Source: Candidatus Krumholzibacteriia bacterium (lineage in GTDB: Bacteria; Krumholzibacteriota; Krumholzibacteriia; LZORAL124-64-63). From it: a stretch of 7,564 bases of DNA. A program made the translations under genes and the position numbers. Below, piece after piece: positions 1-6,130 of the stretch (the stretch's first letter is position 1; each line of letters opens with the position of its first letter). The stretch spans positions 1 to 7,564 of the forward strand of contig JAQULN010000132.1 in the NCBI GenBank assembly GCA_028718575.1, written 5' to 3'. Below the pieces are notes generated by a model. It had not been told where the DNA came from. It was given only the letters and a program-made list of their open reading frames with translations, and did no database searches.

Positions 1-591
1 CAGCAGCCAGGCGATGTCGTTCAGCATCAGGGGGCAGCCCGTGCAGGACACGTTGGAGAAGCCCTCGAACAGGACGACCGTGCCGATCACCAGCGTGAAG
101 TCGGCCGTCGCCTCGGTGTTGCGGGTAACCGTCACCGTGAGTTCGCCGGTTTGATTACGGTGGTGCGCCAATTGTGTCGTGACCGTGTGCTCCCCGGGAT
201 CGACATCGGTGAAGGTGTGCGGCGTCACGCTATCGGTCAGCACGCCGTCGAGGACGATGACGGCGCCGGGCGGGTTCGAGGTGACCGCGATGCTGCCGGT
301 GCCGGTTTCGAAATGCAGGTTGGCGCGCTGGCCGTAGGCGACGTCGACGTCTTTGGCGGCCGGCCGGTAGACGACCCCTTCCTGGGCCACCGTCACCCGG
401 TACAGTCCGCCGTCGAGTTCGCGCAGAATCGCGGGGGTCGCCAATCCGGTCGCCCTGCCGTCGAGGCTGATCGCGGCGCCGGAGGGTTCGGACGTGACGG
501 CGATCTCACCCGGAGTCGGCCAGTCGAAGCCGCAGCCGGCGAGTAGTCCGCCGGCGCCGACTGTGACCGCGAGGATCAGTGACCTGATCAA
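1..591 (-). CDS. PEGA-domain lipoprotein with a thioredoxin/Omp28-like segment (partial, C-terminus off window)
   Basis: An open reading frame runs on the minus strand off the left edge, so only 197 N-terminal residues are visible. I start it at TTG 591-589: an in-frame stop lies seven codons upstream, AGAGGGGG (598-605) lies 6 nt before the TTG, and the resulting N-terminus is a textbook lipoprotein signal (basic Arg3, hydrophobic stretch, lipobox LLAGC with lipidated Cys20). Two PEGA-type beta modules follow, residues about 29-95 (IAVTSEPSGAAISLDG) and 98-165 (IAVTSNPPGAVIVLDG). From residue 171 the sequence VVLFEGFSNVSCTGCP resembles the first strand and CXXC turn of thioredoxin-fold Omp28-like proteins (Cys183, Cys186). 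PEGA domains are surface or envelope binding modules found in many lipoproteins. A thiol-redox role is inferred only, because the rest of that domain is missing. The gene is divergent from the protease at 1032 and has its own promoter. Confidence is high for the lipoprotein and PEGA parts and moderate for the thioredoxin-like part. Confidence 0.85.
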   Translation of the reverse strand, partial: MIRSLILAVTVGAGGLLAGCGFDWPTPGEIAVTSEPSGAAISLDGRATGLATPAILRELDGGLYRVTVAQEGVVYRPAAKDVDVAYGQRANLHFETGTGSIAVTSNPPGAVIVLDGVLTDSVTPHTFTDVDPGEHTVTTQLAHHRNQTGELTVTVTRNTEATADFTLVIGTVVLFEGFSNVSCTGCPLMLNDIAWLL

Positions 592-597
592 ACAAGG

Positions 598-605
598 CCC
601 CCTCT
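598..605 (-). promoter_or_regulatory. Ribosome binding site that decides the TTG start of the PEGA lipoprotein
   Basis: Read on the minus strand this is AGAGGGGG, ending 6 nt before TTG 591. No ATG or GTG with a comparable purine-rich site lies in frame between the upstream stop and the signal peptide, so this site supports the rare TTG start. Confidence 0.6.
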
Positions 606-670
606 GGTTAGGTCATCTGTCAACGGTTCAGAAGACCGTCGACGCCGTACGTAGGCGACCGCAAAAGCGA

Positions 671-700
671 AGTATACAACGGGGACTTTGGCGGAGTCAA
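671..700 (-). promoter_or_regulatory. Sigma-70-like promoter for the PEGA lipoprotein
   Basis: On the minus strand TTGACT (700-695, 5/6 to the -35 consensus) is followed after 18 bases by TATACT (676-671, 5/6 to the -10 consensus). Transcription would start near 663, giving a leader of roughly 70 nt before TTG 591. Position, orientation and both hexamers agree. The assignment assumes a housekeeping sigma factor with the standard consensus. Confidence 0.65.
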
Positions 701-916
701 TCTCCTCTGCGCTTTCGCCGGTCACGCCGCCGATTCGCGGCAGCTTCGCGCCGATCGCCGCGTTGGACCTGGTAGATCCGCCGCCAATCGAGAACGTTAT
801 TTGTCCACATTTACGTCGGGTCGCGCCGGAGAGGGGAATATATCTCGCGATACCGCGCATTTTCTCGAAATCGCCCGAAAAACCTGCCCAACATCGAAAA
901 ATTCTGGCCCGGCGAC

Positions 917-928
917 TTCAAAACAACC
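917..928 (+). repeat. Shared upstream 12-mer, copy 1 (TTCAAAACAACC)
   Basis: This exact 12-base string occurs 24 bases (start to start) before the -10 hexamer at 941. An identical copy lies at 5998-6009 upstream of the paralogous protease gene. It could be a regulator site common to both genes or a remnant of the ancestral duplicated promoter. Confidence 0.5.
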
Positions 929-946
929 AACGTCCTGTGCTATGAT
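917..946 (+). promoter_or_regulatory. Extended -10 promoter for the complete C25 peptidase
   Basis: TGC-TATGAT (938-946) matches the extended -10 form TGn-TATAAT with one mismatch in the hexamer. TTCAAA (917-922) could serve as a weak -35 (4/6) at an 18-base spacing. It is also the start of a 12-base motif repeated upstream of the paralogue, where it lies too far away to be a -35, so it may be an activator site instead. The predicted leader to ATG 1032 is about 80 nt. Confidence 0.55.
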
Positions 947-961
947 CAATAGCGTTTGATC
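944..961. promoter_or_regulatory. Inverted repeat at the protease promoter (possible operator)
   Basis: GATCAA (944-949) and TTGATC (956-961) are perfect inverted arms separated by 6 bases (TAGCGT). The left arm overlaps the -10 hexamer and the right arm covers the expected start of transcription. That is a place where a dimeric repressor would block initiation. Arms of 6 bases are short enough to occur by chance, so the operator role is inference. Confidence 0.3.
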
Positions 962-1017
962 GCCCCCGGGTGAACGACTGACGGATTCCGCCGCCGGGCC
1001 CGACGGACTGTGCCAAC

Positions 1018-1024
1018 GAAAGGA
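1018..1024 (+). promoter_or_regulatory. Ribosome binding site of the complete C25 peptidase
   Basis: GAAAGGA ends 7 nt before ATG 1032. It favours this ATG over the in-frame ATG four codons later at 1044. Confidence 0.7.
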
Positions 1025-1031
1025 CCTTGCA

Positions 1032-4000
1032 ATGCGCGTGCGAATGCTCCTGGTTGCCGTGTTCGCTCTCGTCGTCGTGACGAGCGTCACGGCGCAGACC
1101 ACGATTCCCCTGCGCGGCGAGCAGCCGCAAATGACCTTGTTGAGCGAAAGCAAGGCCGGCCTGACCTACAACATCGAGGTCGGCGAGCTGCGCGCGCTGA
1201 ACGTCAGCACCAAGGGCGGCGAGTTCACGCAGCTCTTCATCCCCGGTTTCCACAACTCGATGATCGAAGGCGCGCCGCAGTTGCCGCAAATGAACCGGCT
1301 GATTGCCGTGCCGGCCGATGGCGACGTGCGCGTCGAGGTCACGAACGTCGTGACGCGCACGCTCAAGCTGGCGGATTTCGGCCTGGTCCATCCGCTCTTC
1401 CCGCATCAGCCGAGTCTCAGCAAGAGCCAGAACATCGACGACGTTCCCTTTGTCTACGATGAGGCGGCCTACCGCCAGACCAAGGTCGAGGCGCCTCTGG
1501 CGAGCGTCTATTACCAGGGCCGCCTGCGGGCGATGGACATCGCGCGCCTGGAGATTGCGCCCGTGCGTTACCTGCCGCTGACGGGCGAGCTGGAAGTTGT
1601 CGAGAGCCTGCAGGTCAACGTGCATTTCGACGGCGACTGGGCCAAGAGCGAGAGCCACTTGGCGGCCACGGACAGCCCCTTCTTCGATGTCGTGTACGGC
1701 CGGATCGACGGCAACCGTCAGTTCCTGGCCCGGGCCGACCTCGTCAAAGACCCCGTCAAGCTCGTCATCGTCACGCCGTCCCAGTTCGTGGGACAACTCG
1801 CCGACTATACCGCCTGGAAAATCGAACACGGCTTCGAAGTGATCACCGGCGTGATCGGCACGCCCGAGGTGGGCACGACCACCGCGAGCATCCAAAGCTA
1901 CTTGCACGGCTTATACAACGCGGCCACCCCGGGCGATCCCGCGCCGAGCTTCGTGGTCTTCGTCGGCGACGTCGCCGAGTGCCCCACCTGGACGCTCGGC
2001 GGCGACGCGACGGACCGCCCCTACTGCGCGGTCGACGGCGACTTGTTCCCGGAAATGTACTATGGCCGCCTCTCGGCGGCCAACAGCAGCCAGCTGCAGG
2101 CGATCCTCGACAAGACCATGATGTACGACACGTACAGCATGCCCGACCCGAGCTACCTGCACAACGTGACCCTGATCGCGGGCGTCGATAGCTACTGGTC
2201 GCCCACCCACGCCAACGGCACGATCCGCTACGGCGAGGACTACTACTTCAACGCTGCGCACAACATCAACAGCTACACCTACTACTACCCCGCCAGCGGC
2301 AGCTCCGCGGCGGCGATCATCAACAACTGCAACACCGGCATCGGGTTCATCAATTACACCGCCCACGGCAGCACCACGAGCTGGTCAAACCCCAGCATGA
2401 CGCAGGCCAACGTCAACAGCATGACCAACGCCGGGAAGTACTTCCTGGCCGTCGGCAACTGCTGCTTGACGTCGACCTACGACATCGCCGAGTGCTTCGG
2501 CGAAACGTTCATCCGCGCGCCGAACAAGGGCGCCGTCGGCTACATCGGCGGTTCGAACTCGACGTACTGGCACGAGGATGTGTACTGGAGCGTGGGCAAC
2601 CTGCCGCAGGCCTCGATCCGCGAAGGCATGACCTACGAGGAGACCGGTCTTGGCGCTTACGACGGCCTCTTCCACGACATGCCCAACGAAGTCAACGACC
2701 CGTCGACCTGGTACGTGACCAACGACGCGATCATCTTCTGCGGCAACCTCGCCGTCACCGAATCCGGCTCGGTTCGCATCGAGTACTACTGGAACATCTA
2801 CAACCTGCTGGGCGACCCCTCGCTCACCACCTACCTGGGCACGCCGCAAACCAACCCGATGACCTACCCGAACACGGTTTTCGTCGGGATGCCGTCGATT
2901 AACATCGCGGCGGTCCAAGGCACGTACGTCGGCCTTACTCAGGCGGGCGAACTGGTGGGCGCCGGCCACGTCGGTCCGAGCGGGCAGGTCGAGATCACCT
3001 TCAACCGCATTTTGACGCCGGGCGTGCCGCTGAAACTGGTCGCCATGGCCCAGAACCACGTACCGGTGATCGAAGATCTGCTCGTCATCGTGCCGGCCGA
3101 CGTGACGATCGATCCCATGGTGATCGACGCCAATGTGACCACCGACATCACCGTCACCGTGATGGAGAGCGACGGCACCACGCCCAAGCCCGGCATCAAC
3201 ATCTGGGCCGAGGGCCTGGAGTATCAGACGACGCCCGTGGCGACCAACGCCGCCGGCGTCGCCGTGATCACCGTCAACTATCCCTACGGTCCGAGCCTCG
3301 ACATCGTGGGGCAGGATCCGGCCGAGAGCTATCGCCTGTTCACCGAGCCGATCACGGTCAACGCGCTGGTGCTTGGCCGGCCCGATCTGACCGTGACGAC
3401 GGACATCGGCATGGTCGACATGTTCCCGCTCAATCTGCCGGGGACCTTGAACGCCTCGGCGTCTCCCGGCGGTTTCACCCTGTACGCCCTTTTGCCCGAC
3501 GGCTCGTTGTTGAGCAGCGCGACGCCGTCGTTGACGGTCACGGTCGGCTCGCTCGGCCAGGTCAAGGGCACCATCGCGCTGAGCGGCTATGACCTCTACA
3601 GCGAATTCTTCGACGTCGTAGCCGCGTACGGCACGGTGGCCGGCACCGTCACGAGCGGCGGGTCGCCGCTGGCCGGCGTCACGGTGCGTCTGGTCGATGC
3701 GAGCCAGACCACGGTTTTCGCCGTCACGACCGGCGCCAATGGCGCTTACGCGGGCCCCGACGAGGTCCTGGTGGATGATTACACCCTGGTGGTCGATCAC
3801 TTCGGCTATCTGCACTACGAGCAGCCGGTGTTCGTCAACTACGGCGCCAACACGTTCGATATCGCGCTCGCGCCCGCGCCTTCCGGCGTGCTCTCGGGCT
3901 ACGTCTACGACAGCCAGACCATGGAGCCCCTGCGGGGCAACGTGAAGATCTACCGGAGCGACAACGGCGCGTTGTACAACGAGGTCAACTGCGACGAGAA

Positions 4001-5798
4001 CGGGTACTACGTCTCGGGCAGCCTGCCCTACTTCACGTACAACGTCCGCGTGCGCGCCTGGCACCACGTGCCGGTCACGGCGGAGATCATCATCGAAGAT
4101 CCCGCCCTGCAGAAAGATTGGCTGCTCGACCCGACCAACGGCGACATCCTGGTGATCGACGACAGCACGGTCATGTTGGCCGACGATAAGATCAGCGAGA
4201 AGGGCGAACTCCTGGCCGCGGCCTACGATCCGCCGGCGACCAAGAGCGCGACTCTGATCGCGACCGATCTCGAAGAACTCGGCTATTACGTCAGCGTGGA
4301 GGGGATCAGCAGCGTCGATCCCGCCACCTTCTGGGATTACGACCTCGTGGTCGTCGCTTGCGGCGCGCGGACCAGCACGCTGCAGAACGCGTCCATCCGC
4401 ACGGCCCTGGTGCAGTTCGCGCAGGCCGGCGGGCACATCCTGCTCGAGGGCGGCGAGGTCGGTTACAACCACCGCAATTCGGGCGACTTCGCCACCTATG
4501 TGATGCACACCAGCACCTGGAACGCCGACAGCGCCGGCAGCGTCCAGGGGATCGCAACCGACCATTACGTTGCGAACCACCCGAATAACCTGACCGGCAC
4601 GACGATCCAGCTCACCTACAGCGGCTATGGCGACTCCGATGCCATGACCCCGCTGCCGACCGGCGCGCGGGTGATGAGCTGGACTACGCAGACCGAACGC
4701 GCCAGTGTCATCGCGTACGATCCGAACCCGAGTCCGATCGGCGGCCAGATCGTGTTCTTCTGCTTCAACTACGCAGCGCTGGCCGAGGCGCGGATCCAGT
4801 TGCTGGAGAACACGGTCCTGTGGCTGCTCACGCCGGAATTCGGCGACTGCGCGGTGCAAGGGACCGTCTTGCTGGCCGGTCAACAGGACCATGCGGGCAT
4901 CACCGTTCGGGCCCTCCCCGGAGGCGGCAGCACGTTGACCGCGGCCGACGGCAGCTATGCACTGGACGGCTTGTATGCCGGCCCGTACACGATCATCGCC
5001 AGCAAGGATGGCTGGTCGGTGGCCTCCGAGTCGGTGACCCTTGCCGAGGGCGAGACGCTGACCGGCGTGGACATGGTGCTGACGCCGGTTGCCACCAGTG
5101 AATACTGCGCGTATCCCAATCTGCCGATCACCGACTACAACACGACGACGTCCACGATCACCGTCCCGCCGCAGGACGATGCCGCCATCACCGCCCTCGA
5201 GGTGTTCGTGAACATCAGCCACACCTATATCGGCGACTTGATTCTGAAGGTGACCTCGCCGAACCAGACGTCGGTCGTTCTGCACAACCGCAGCGGCAGT
5301 TCGGCCGATAACATCGTTGGCTGGTATCCGGGCGACCTGCAGCCGGTGGGCAACCTGGACGCCTTCCAGGGCCAGCAGATGGCCGGTGTCTGGACCTTTA
5401 CGGTCCAGGACATGGCCGGCGGCGACTCCGGCACGCTGAACGCCTGGTGCCTGCGGCTGACGCACTCGACGGTGGTCGGGGTCGACGATGCGCAGGGTCC
5501 CAACGGCGGCGCGGTGCCGTCCGTGTTCATGGCGTACCACAACTACCCGAACCCGTTCAACCCGATGACCAGCATCAAGTTCGACCTGCCGCGCGCTGGC
5601 CAGGTCAGCCTGCGCGTCTATGATGTCGCCGGCCGCCTGGTGCGCACGCTGGTCGACGGACATCTGCCGGCGGCGTCGCATGCGGTCAACTGGGATGGCA
5701 CCGATGCCAGCGGCCGCCGCCAGGCCAGCGGTGTCTACTACTACCGTCTGGTCACCGAGGTGGACTCGGCCACGCACAAAATGACGCTCGTCAAGTGA
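1032..5798 (+). CDS. Secreted multidomain C25 (gingipain-family) cysteine peptidase
   Basis: Complete, 1588 residues. Signal peptide about 1-21 (cut VTA|Q). Residues 22-230 resemble the C25 propeptide (LPQMNRLIAVP, YQGRLRAMDIARLEIAPV). The catalytic domain, about 240-600, has FVGDV (309-313), the DRPYCAVDGD segment (from Asp328), GRLSA (345-349), catalytic His445 in NYTAHGS, nucleophile Cys478 in GNCCLTSTYD, and closing LLGDPSL (about 592-598). The 33-residue His-Cys spacing equals that of RgpB (His211/Cys244). Then come Ig-like modules (about 605-865), carboxypeptidase-regulatory-like domains (866-945, 951-1030), a Rossmann module resembling ThuA/GATase folds (1038-1270), a third regulatory-like domain (1272-1355), a P domain (1358-1477; YIGDLILKVTSP, GTLNAWCLRL), and a FlgD-Ig/type IX-like tail (1500-1588) with YPNPFNP (1505-1511) ending KMTLVK. 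Family knowledge suggests secreted or surface proteolysis; the substrate and P1 preference cannot be read. The gene lies between its own promoter and a terminator, with a tandem paralogue downstream. Confidence 0.93.
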   Translation: MRVRMLLVAVFALVVVTSVTAQTTIPLRGEQPQMTLLSESKAGLTYNIEVGELRALNVSTKGGEFTQLFIPGFHNSMIEGAPQLPQMNRLIAVPADGDVRVEVTNVVTRTLKLADFGLVHPLFPHQPSLSKSQNIDDVPFVYDEAAYRQTKVEAPLASVYYQGRLRAMDIARLEIAPVRYLPLTGELEVVESLQVNVHFDGDWAKSESHLAATDSPFFDVVYGRIDGNRQFLARADLVKDPVKLVIVTPSQFVGQLADYTAWKIEHGFEVITGVIGTPEVGTTTASIQSYLHGLYNAATPGDPAPSFVVFVGDVAECPTWTLGGDATDRPYCAVDGDLFPEMYYGRLSAANSSQLQAILDKTMMYDTYSMPDPSYLHNVTLIAGVDSYWSPTHANGTIRYGEDYYFNAAHNINSYTYYYPASGSSAAAIINNCNTGIGFINYTAHGSTTSWSNPSMTQANVNSMTNAGKYFLAVGNCCLTSTYDIAECFGETFIRAPNKGAVGYIGGSNSTYWHEDVYWSVGNLPQASIREGMTYEETGLGAYDGLFHDMPNEVNDPSTWYVTNDAIIFCGNLAVTESGSVRIEYYWNIYNLLGDPSLTTYLGTPQTNPMTYPNTVFVGMPSINIAAVQGTYVGLTQAGELVGAGHVGPSGQVEITFNRILTPGVPLKLVAMAQNHVPVIEDLLVIVPADVTIDPMVIDANVTTDITVTVMESDGTTPKPGINIWAEGLEYQTTPVATNAAGVAVITVNYPYGPSLDIVGQDPAESYRLFTEPITVNALVLGRPDLTVTTDIGMVDMFPLNLPGTLNASASPGGFTLYALLPDGSLLSSATPSLTVTVGSLGQVKGTIALSGYDLYSEFFDVVAAYGTVAGTVTSGGSPLAGVTVRLVDASQTTVFAVTTGANGAYAGPDEVLVDDYTLVVDHFGYLHYEQPVFVNYGANTFDIALAPAPSGVLSGYVYDSQTMEPLRGNVKIYRSDNGALYNEVNCDENGYYVSGSLPYFTYNVRVRAWHHVPVTAEIIIEDPALQKDWLLDPTNGDILVIDDSTVMLADDKISEKGELLAAAYDPPATKSATLIATDLEELGYYVSVEGISSVDPATFWDYDLVVVACGARTSTLQNASIRTALVQFAQAGGHILLEGGEVGYNHRNSGDFATYVMHTSTWNADSAGSVQGIATDHYVANHPNNLTGTTIQLTYSGYGDSDAMTPLPTGARVMSWTTQTERASVIAYDPNPSPIGGQIVFFCFNYAALAEARIQLLENTVLWLLTPEFGDCAVQGTVLLAGQQDHAGITVRALPGGGSTLTAADGSYALDGLYAGPYTIIASKDGWSVASESVTLAEGETLTGVDMVLTPVATSEYCAYPNLPITDYNTTTSTITVPPQDDAAITALEVFVNISHTYIGDLILKVTSPNQTSVVLHNRSGSSADNIVGWYPGDLQPVGNLDAFQGQQMAGVWTFTVQDMAGGDSGTLNAWCLRLTHSTVVGVDDAQGPNGGAVPSVFMAYHNYPNPFNPMTSIKFDLPRAGQVSLRVYDVAGRLVRTLVDGHLPAASHAVNWDGTDASGRRQASGVYYYRLVTEVDSATHKMTLVK

Positions 5799-5828
5799 TA
5801 TAAGGCTTCGCGACGCGCGTCGATCCTC

Positions 5829-5866
5829 GGCCGGGCCCCGGTTATCAACCCGGGGCCCGGCCTTTT
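5829..5866 (+). terminator. Intrinsic terminator of the complete C25 peptidase gene
   Basis: A perfect 13-base-pair stem (GGCCGGGCCCCGG, 5829-5841, with its complement at 5850-5862) closes an 8-base loop and is followed directly by TTTT (5863-5866). It begins 30 bases after the stop codon. The opposite strand has no T run beyond the stem, so it should act in the plus direction only. The T tract is short but the stem is almost pure G-C. Confidence 0.85.
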
Positions 5867-5936
5867 CGCAAACCCGGTCCTTCCTGCATCATCACGGGCG
5901 AAATCAGCGAGGGATATGGTCAAAAGAAAATGAGAA

Positions 5937-5984
5937 TTGATATTGTATATGGCATAGTCCCGCAAGAATAGTGTATAATATCAA
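5937..5984. repeat. AT-rich inverted repeat upstream of the second protease
   Basis: TTGATATT (5937-5944) and AATATCAA (5977-5984) are perfect inverted arms. Allowing G-U pairs the stem extends inward to 14 pairs (5937-5950 with 5971-5984) around a 20-base loop. T-rich sequence follows at 5991-5999. It could be a weak second terminator, a protein-binding dyad, or chance in AT-rich DNA. A TATAAT lies inside the right arm (5974-5979) but has no convincing -35. Confidence 0.35.
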
Positions 5985-5997
5985 ATATAGTTCTTTT

Positions 5998-6009
5998 TTC
6001 AAAACAACC
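5998..6009 (+). repeat. Shared upstream 12-mer, copy 2 (TTCAAAACAACC)
   Basis: Identical to 917-928. Here it lies 35 bases (start to start) before the -10 hexamer at 6033, against 24 at the first gene. The 11-base difference is about one turn of the DNA helix, so a bound factor would face the polymerase from the same side at both promoters. Confidence 0.5.
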
Positions 6010-6029
6010 TTTTTCCCGACGCCACGAAG

Positions 6030-6038
6030 TGGTATAAT
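6030..6038 (+). promoter_or_regulatory. Extended -10 promoter for the second C25 peptidase
   Basis: TGG-TATAAT is a perfect TGn-TATAAT extended -10. No good -35 lies at 16-18 bases upstream (only T-rich sequence around 6010-6016), which an extended -10 can tolerate. The AT-rich DNA just upstream could act as an UP element. The predicted leader to ATG 6131 is about 85 nt, close to that of the first protease gene. Confidence 0.65.
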
Positions 6039-6114
6039 TCAGGCCAGGTCGTGGATTCCTTATTGTTCTTGTGATCGAACTGGAGCCCACATCGCGTCTG
6101 GTTGTCCCGAGGTC

Positions 6115-6122
6115 AAGGAAGG
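6115..6122 (+). promoter_or_regulatory. Ribosome binding site of the second C25 peptidase
   Basis: AAGGAAGG ends 8 nt before ATG 6131 and fixes that start ahead of the in-frame ATG two codons later (6137). Confidence 0.7.
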
Positions 6123-6130
6123 TCTGTGTA

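Larger units (their letters stand above)
592..1031. other. Divergent intergenic region between the lipoprotein and the C25 peptidase
   Basis: This 440-base stretch separates two divergent genes. It holds the lipoprotein promoter (minus strand, 671-700), the protease promoter (plus strand, about 917-946) and both ribosome binding sites. A short imperfect hairpin lies in the predicted lipoprotein leader: CGACGGT / ACCGTTG on the minus strand, about 620-641, with a 7-base loop and one G-U pair. The middle part, about 701-910, shows nothing I can interpret. Overlapping small open frames on both strands there have no ribosome binding site and no recognisable protein character, so I treat it as non-coding. 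Confidence 0.7.
5799..6130. other. Intergenic region between the two C25 peptidases
   Basis: This 332-base gap holds the terminator of the first protease (5829-5866), then a sharp fall in GC. Positions 5941-6000 contain 17 G or C of 60 by hand count, against a clearly GC-rich surrounding. An imperfect inverted repeat (5937-5984), a T-rich run (5991-5999), the shared 12-mer (5998-6009), an extended -10 promoter (6030-6038) and the next ribosome binding site follow. No open frame here looks like a protein. Confidence 0.75.

Noticed and set aside
151..546. A plus-strand open frame opposite the lipoprotein.
   Set aside because: The minus frame encodes a lipobox, two PEGA modules and a CXXC motif; the plus translation is low-complexity and lacks a ribosome binding site.
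588..945. Small overlapping open frames on both strands in the divergent intergenic region.
   Set aside because: They overlap the predicted promoters and each other, have no ribosome binding site and no protein-like composition.
950..958. A possible Bacteroidota -7 element (TAnnTTTG) before the protease gene.
   Set aside because: The spacing is TA-GCG-TTTG, one base too long, and there is no TTTG at the -33 position. The extended -10 at 938-946 is a better match.
2460..2462. Cys477 (first of the CC pair) as catalytic nucleophile.
   Set aside because: Cys478 gives the same 33-residue spacing from the catalytic His as in RgpB and aligns with the family C-x-T pattern.
4359..4361. The Cys in YDLVVVACGARTS as a glutamine-amidotransferase nucleophile.
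   Set aside because: It follows an early strand of the module and lacks the G-x-C-x-G elbow, so it does not sit where that nucleophile belongs.
2385..5777. A 1130-codon open frame on the minus strand opposite the complete protease, with similar long antisense frames at 918-1907, 1911-2366 and 6155-7483.
   Set aside because: These are open because GC-rich codon use on the plus strand leaves few stops in the opposing frame. Their translations are dominated by Arg, Gly, Ala, Val, Asp and His without domain motifs, and the plus-strand frames carry clear signal peptides, catalytic motifs and known domains.
5974..5979. TATAAT as a second promoter for the downstream protease.
   Set aside because: No -35-like hexamer lies at a workable distance and the TGn extension is absent (TG directly abuts the hexamer). 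The perfect extended -10 at 6030-6038 is closer to the gene.
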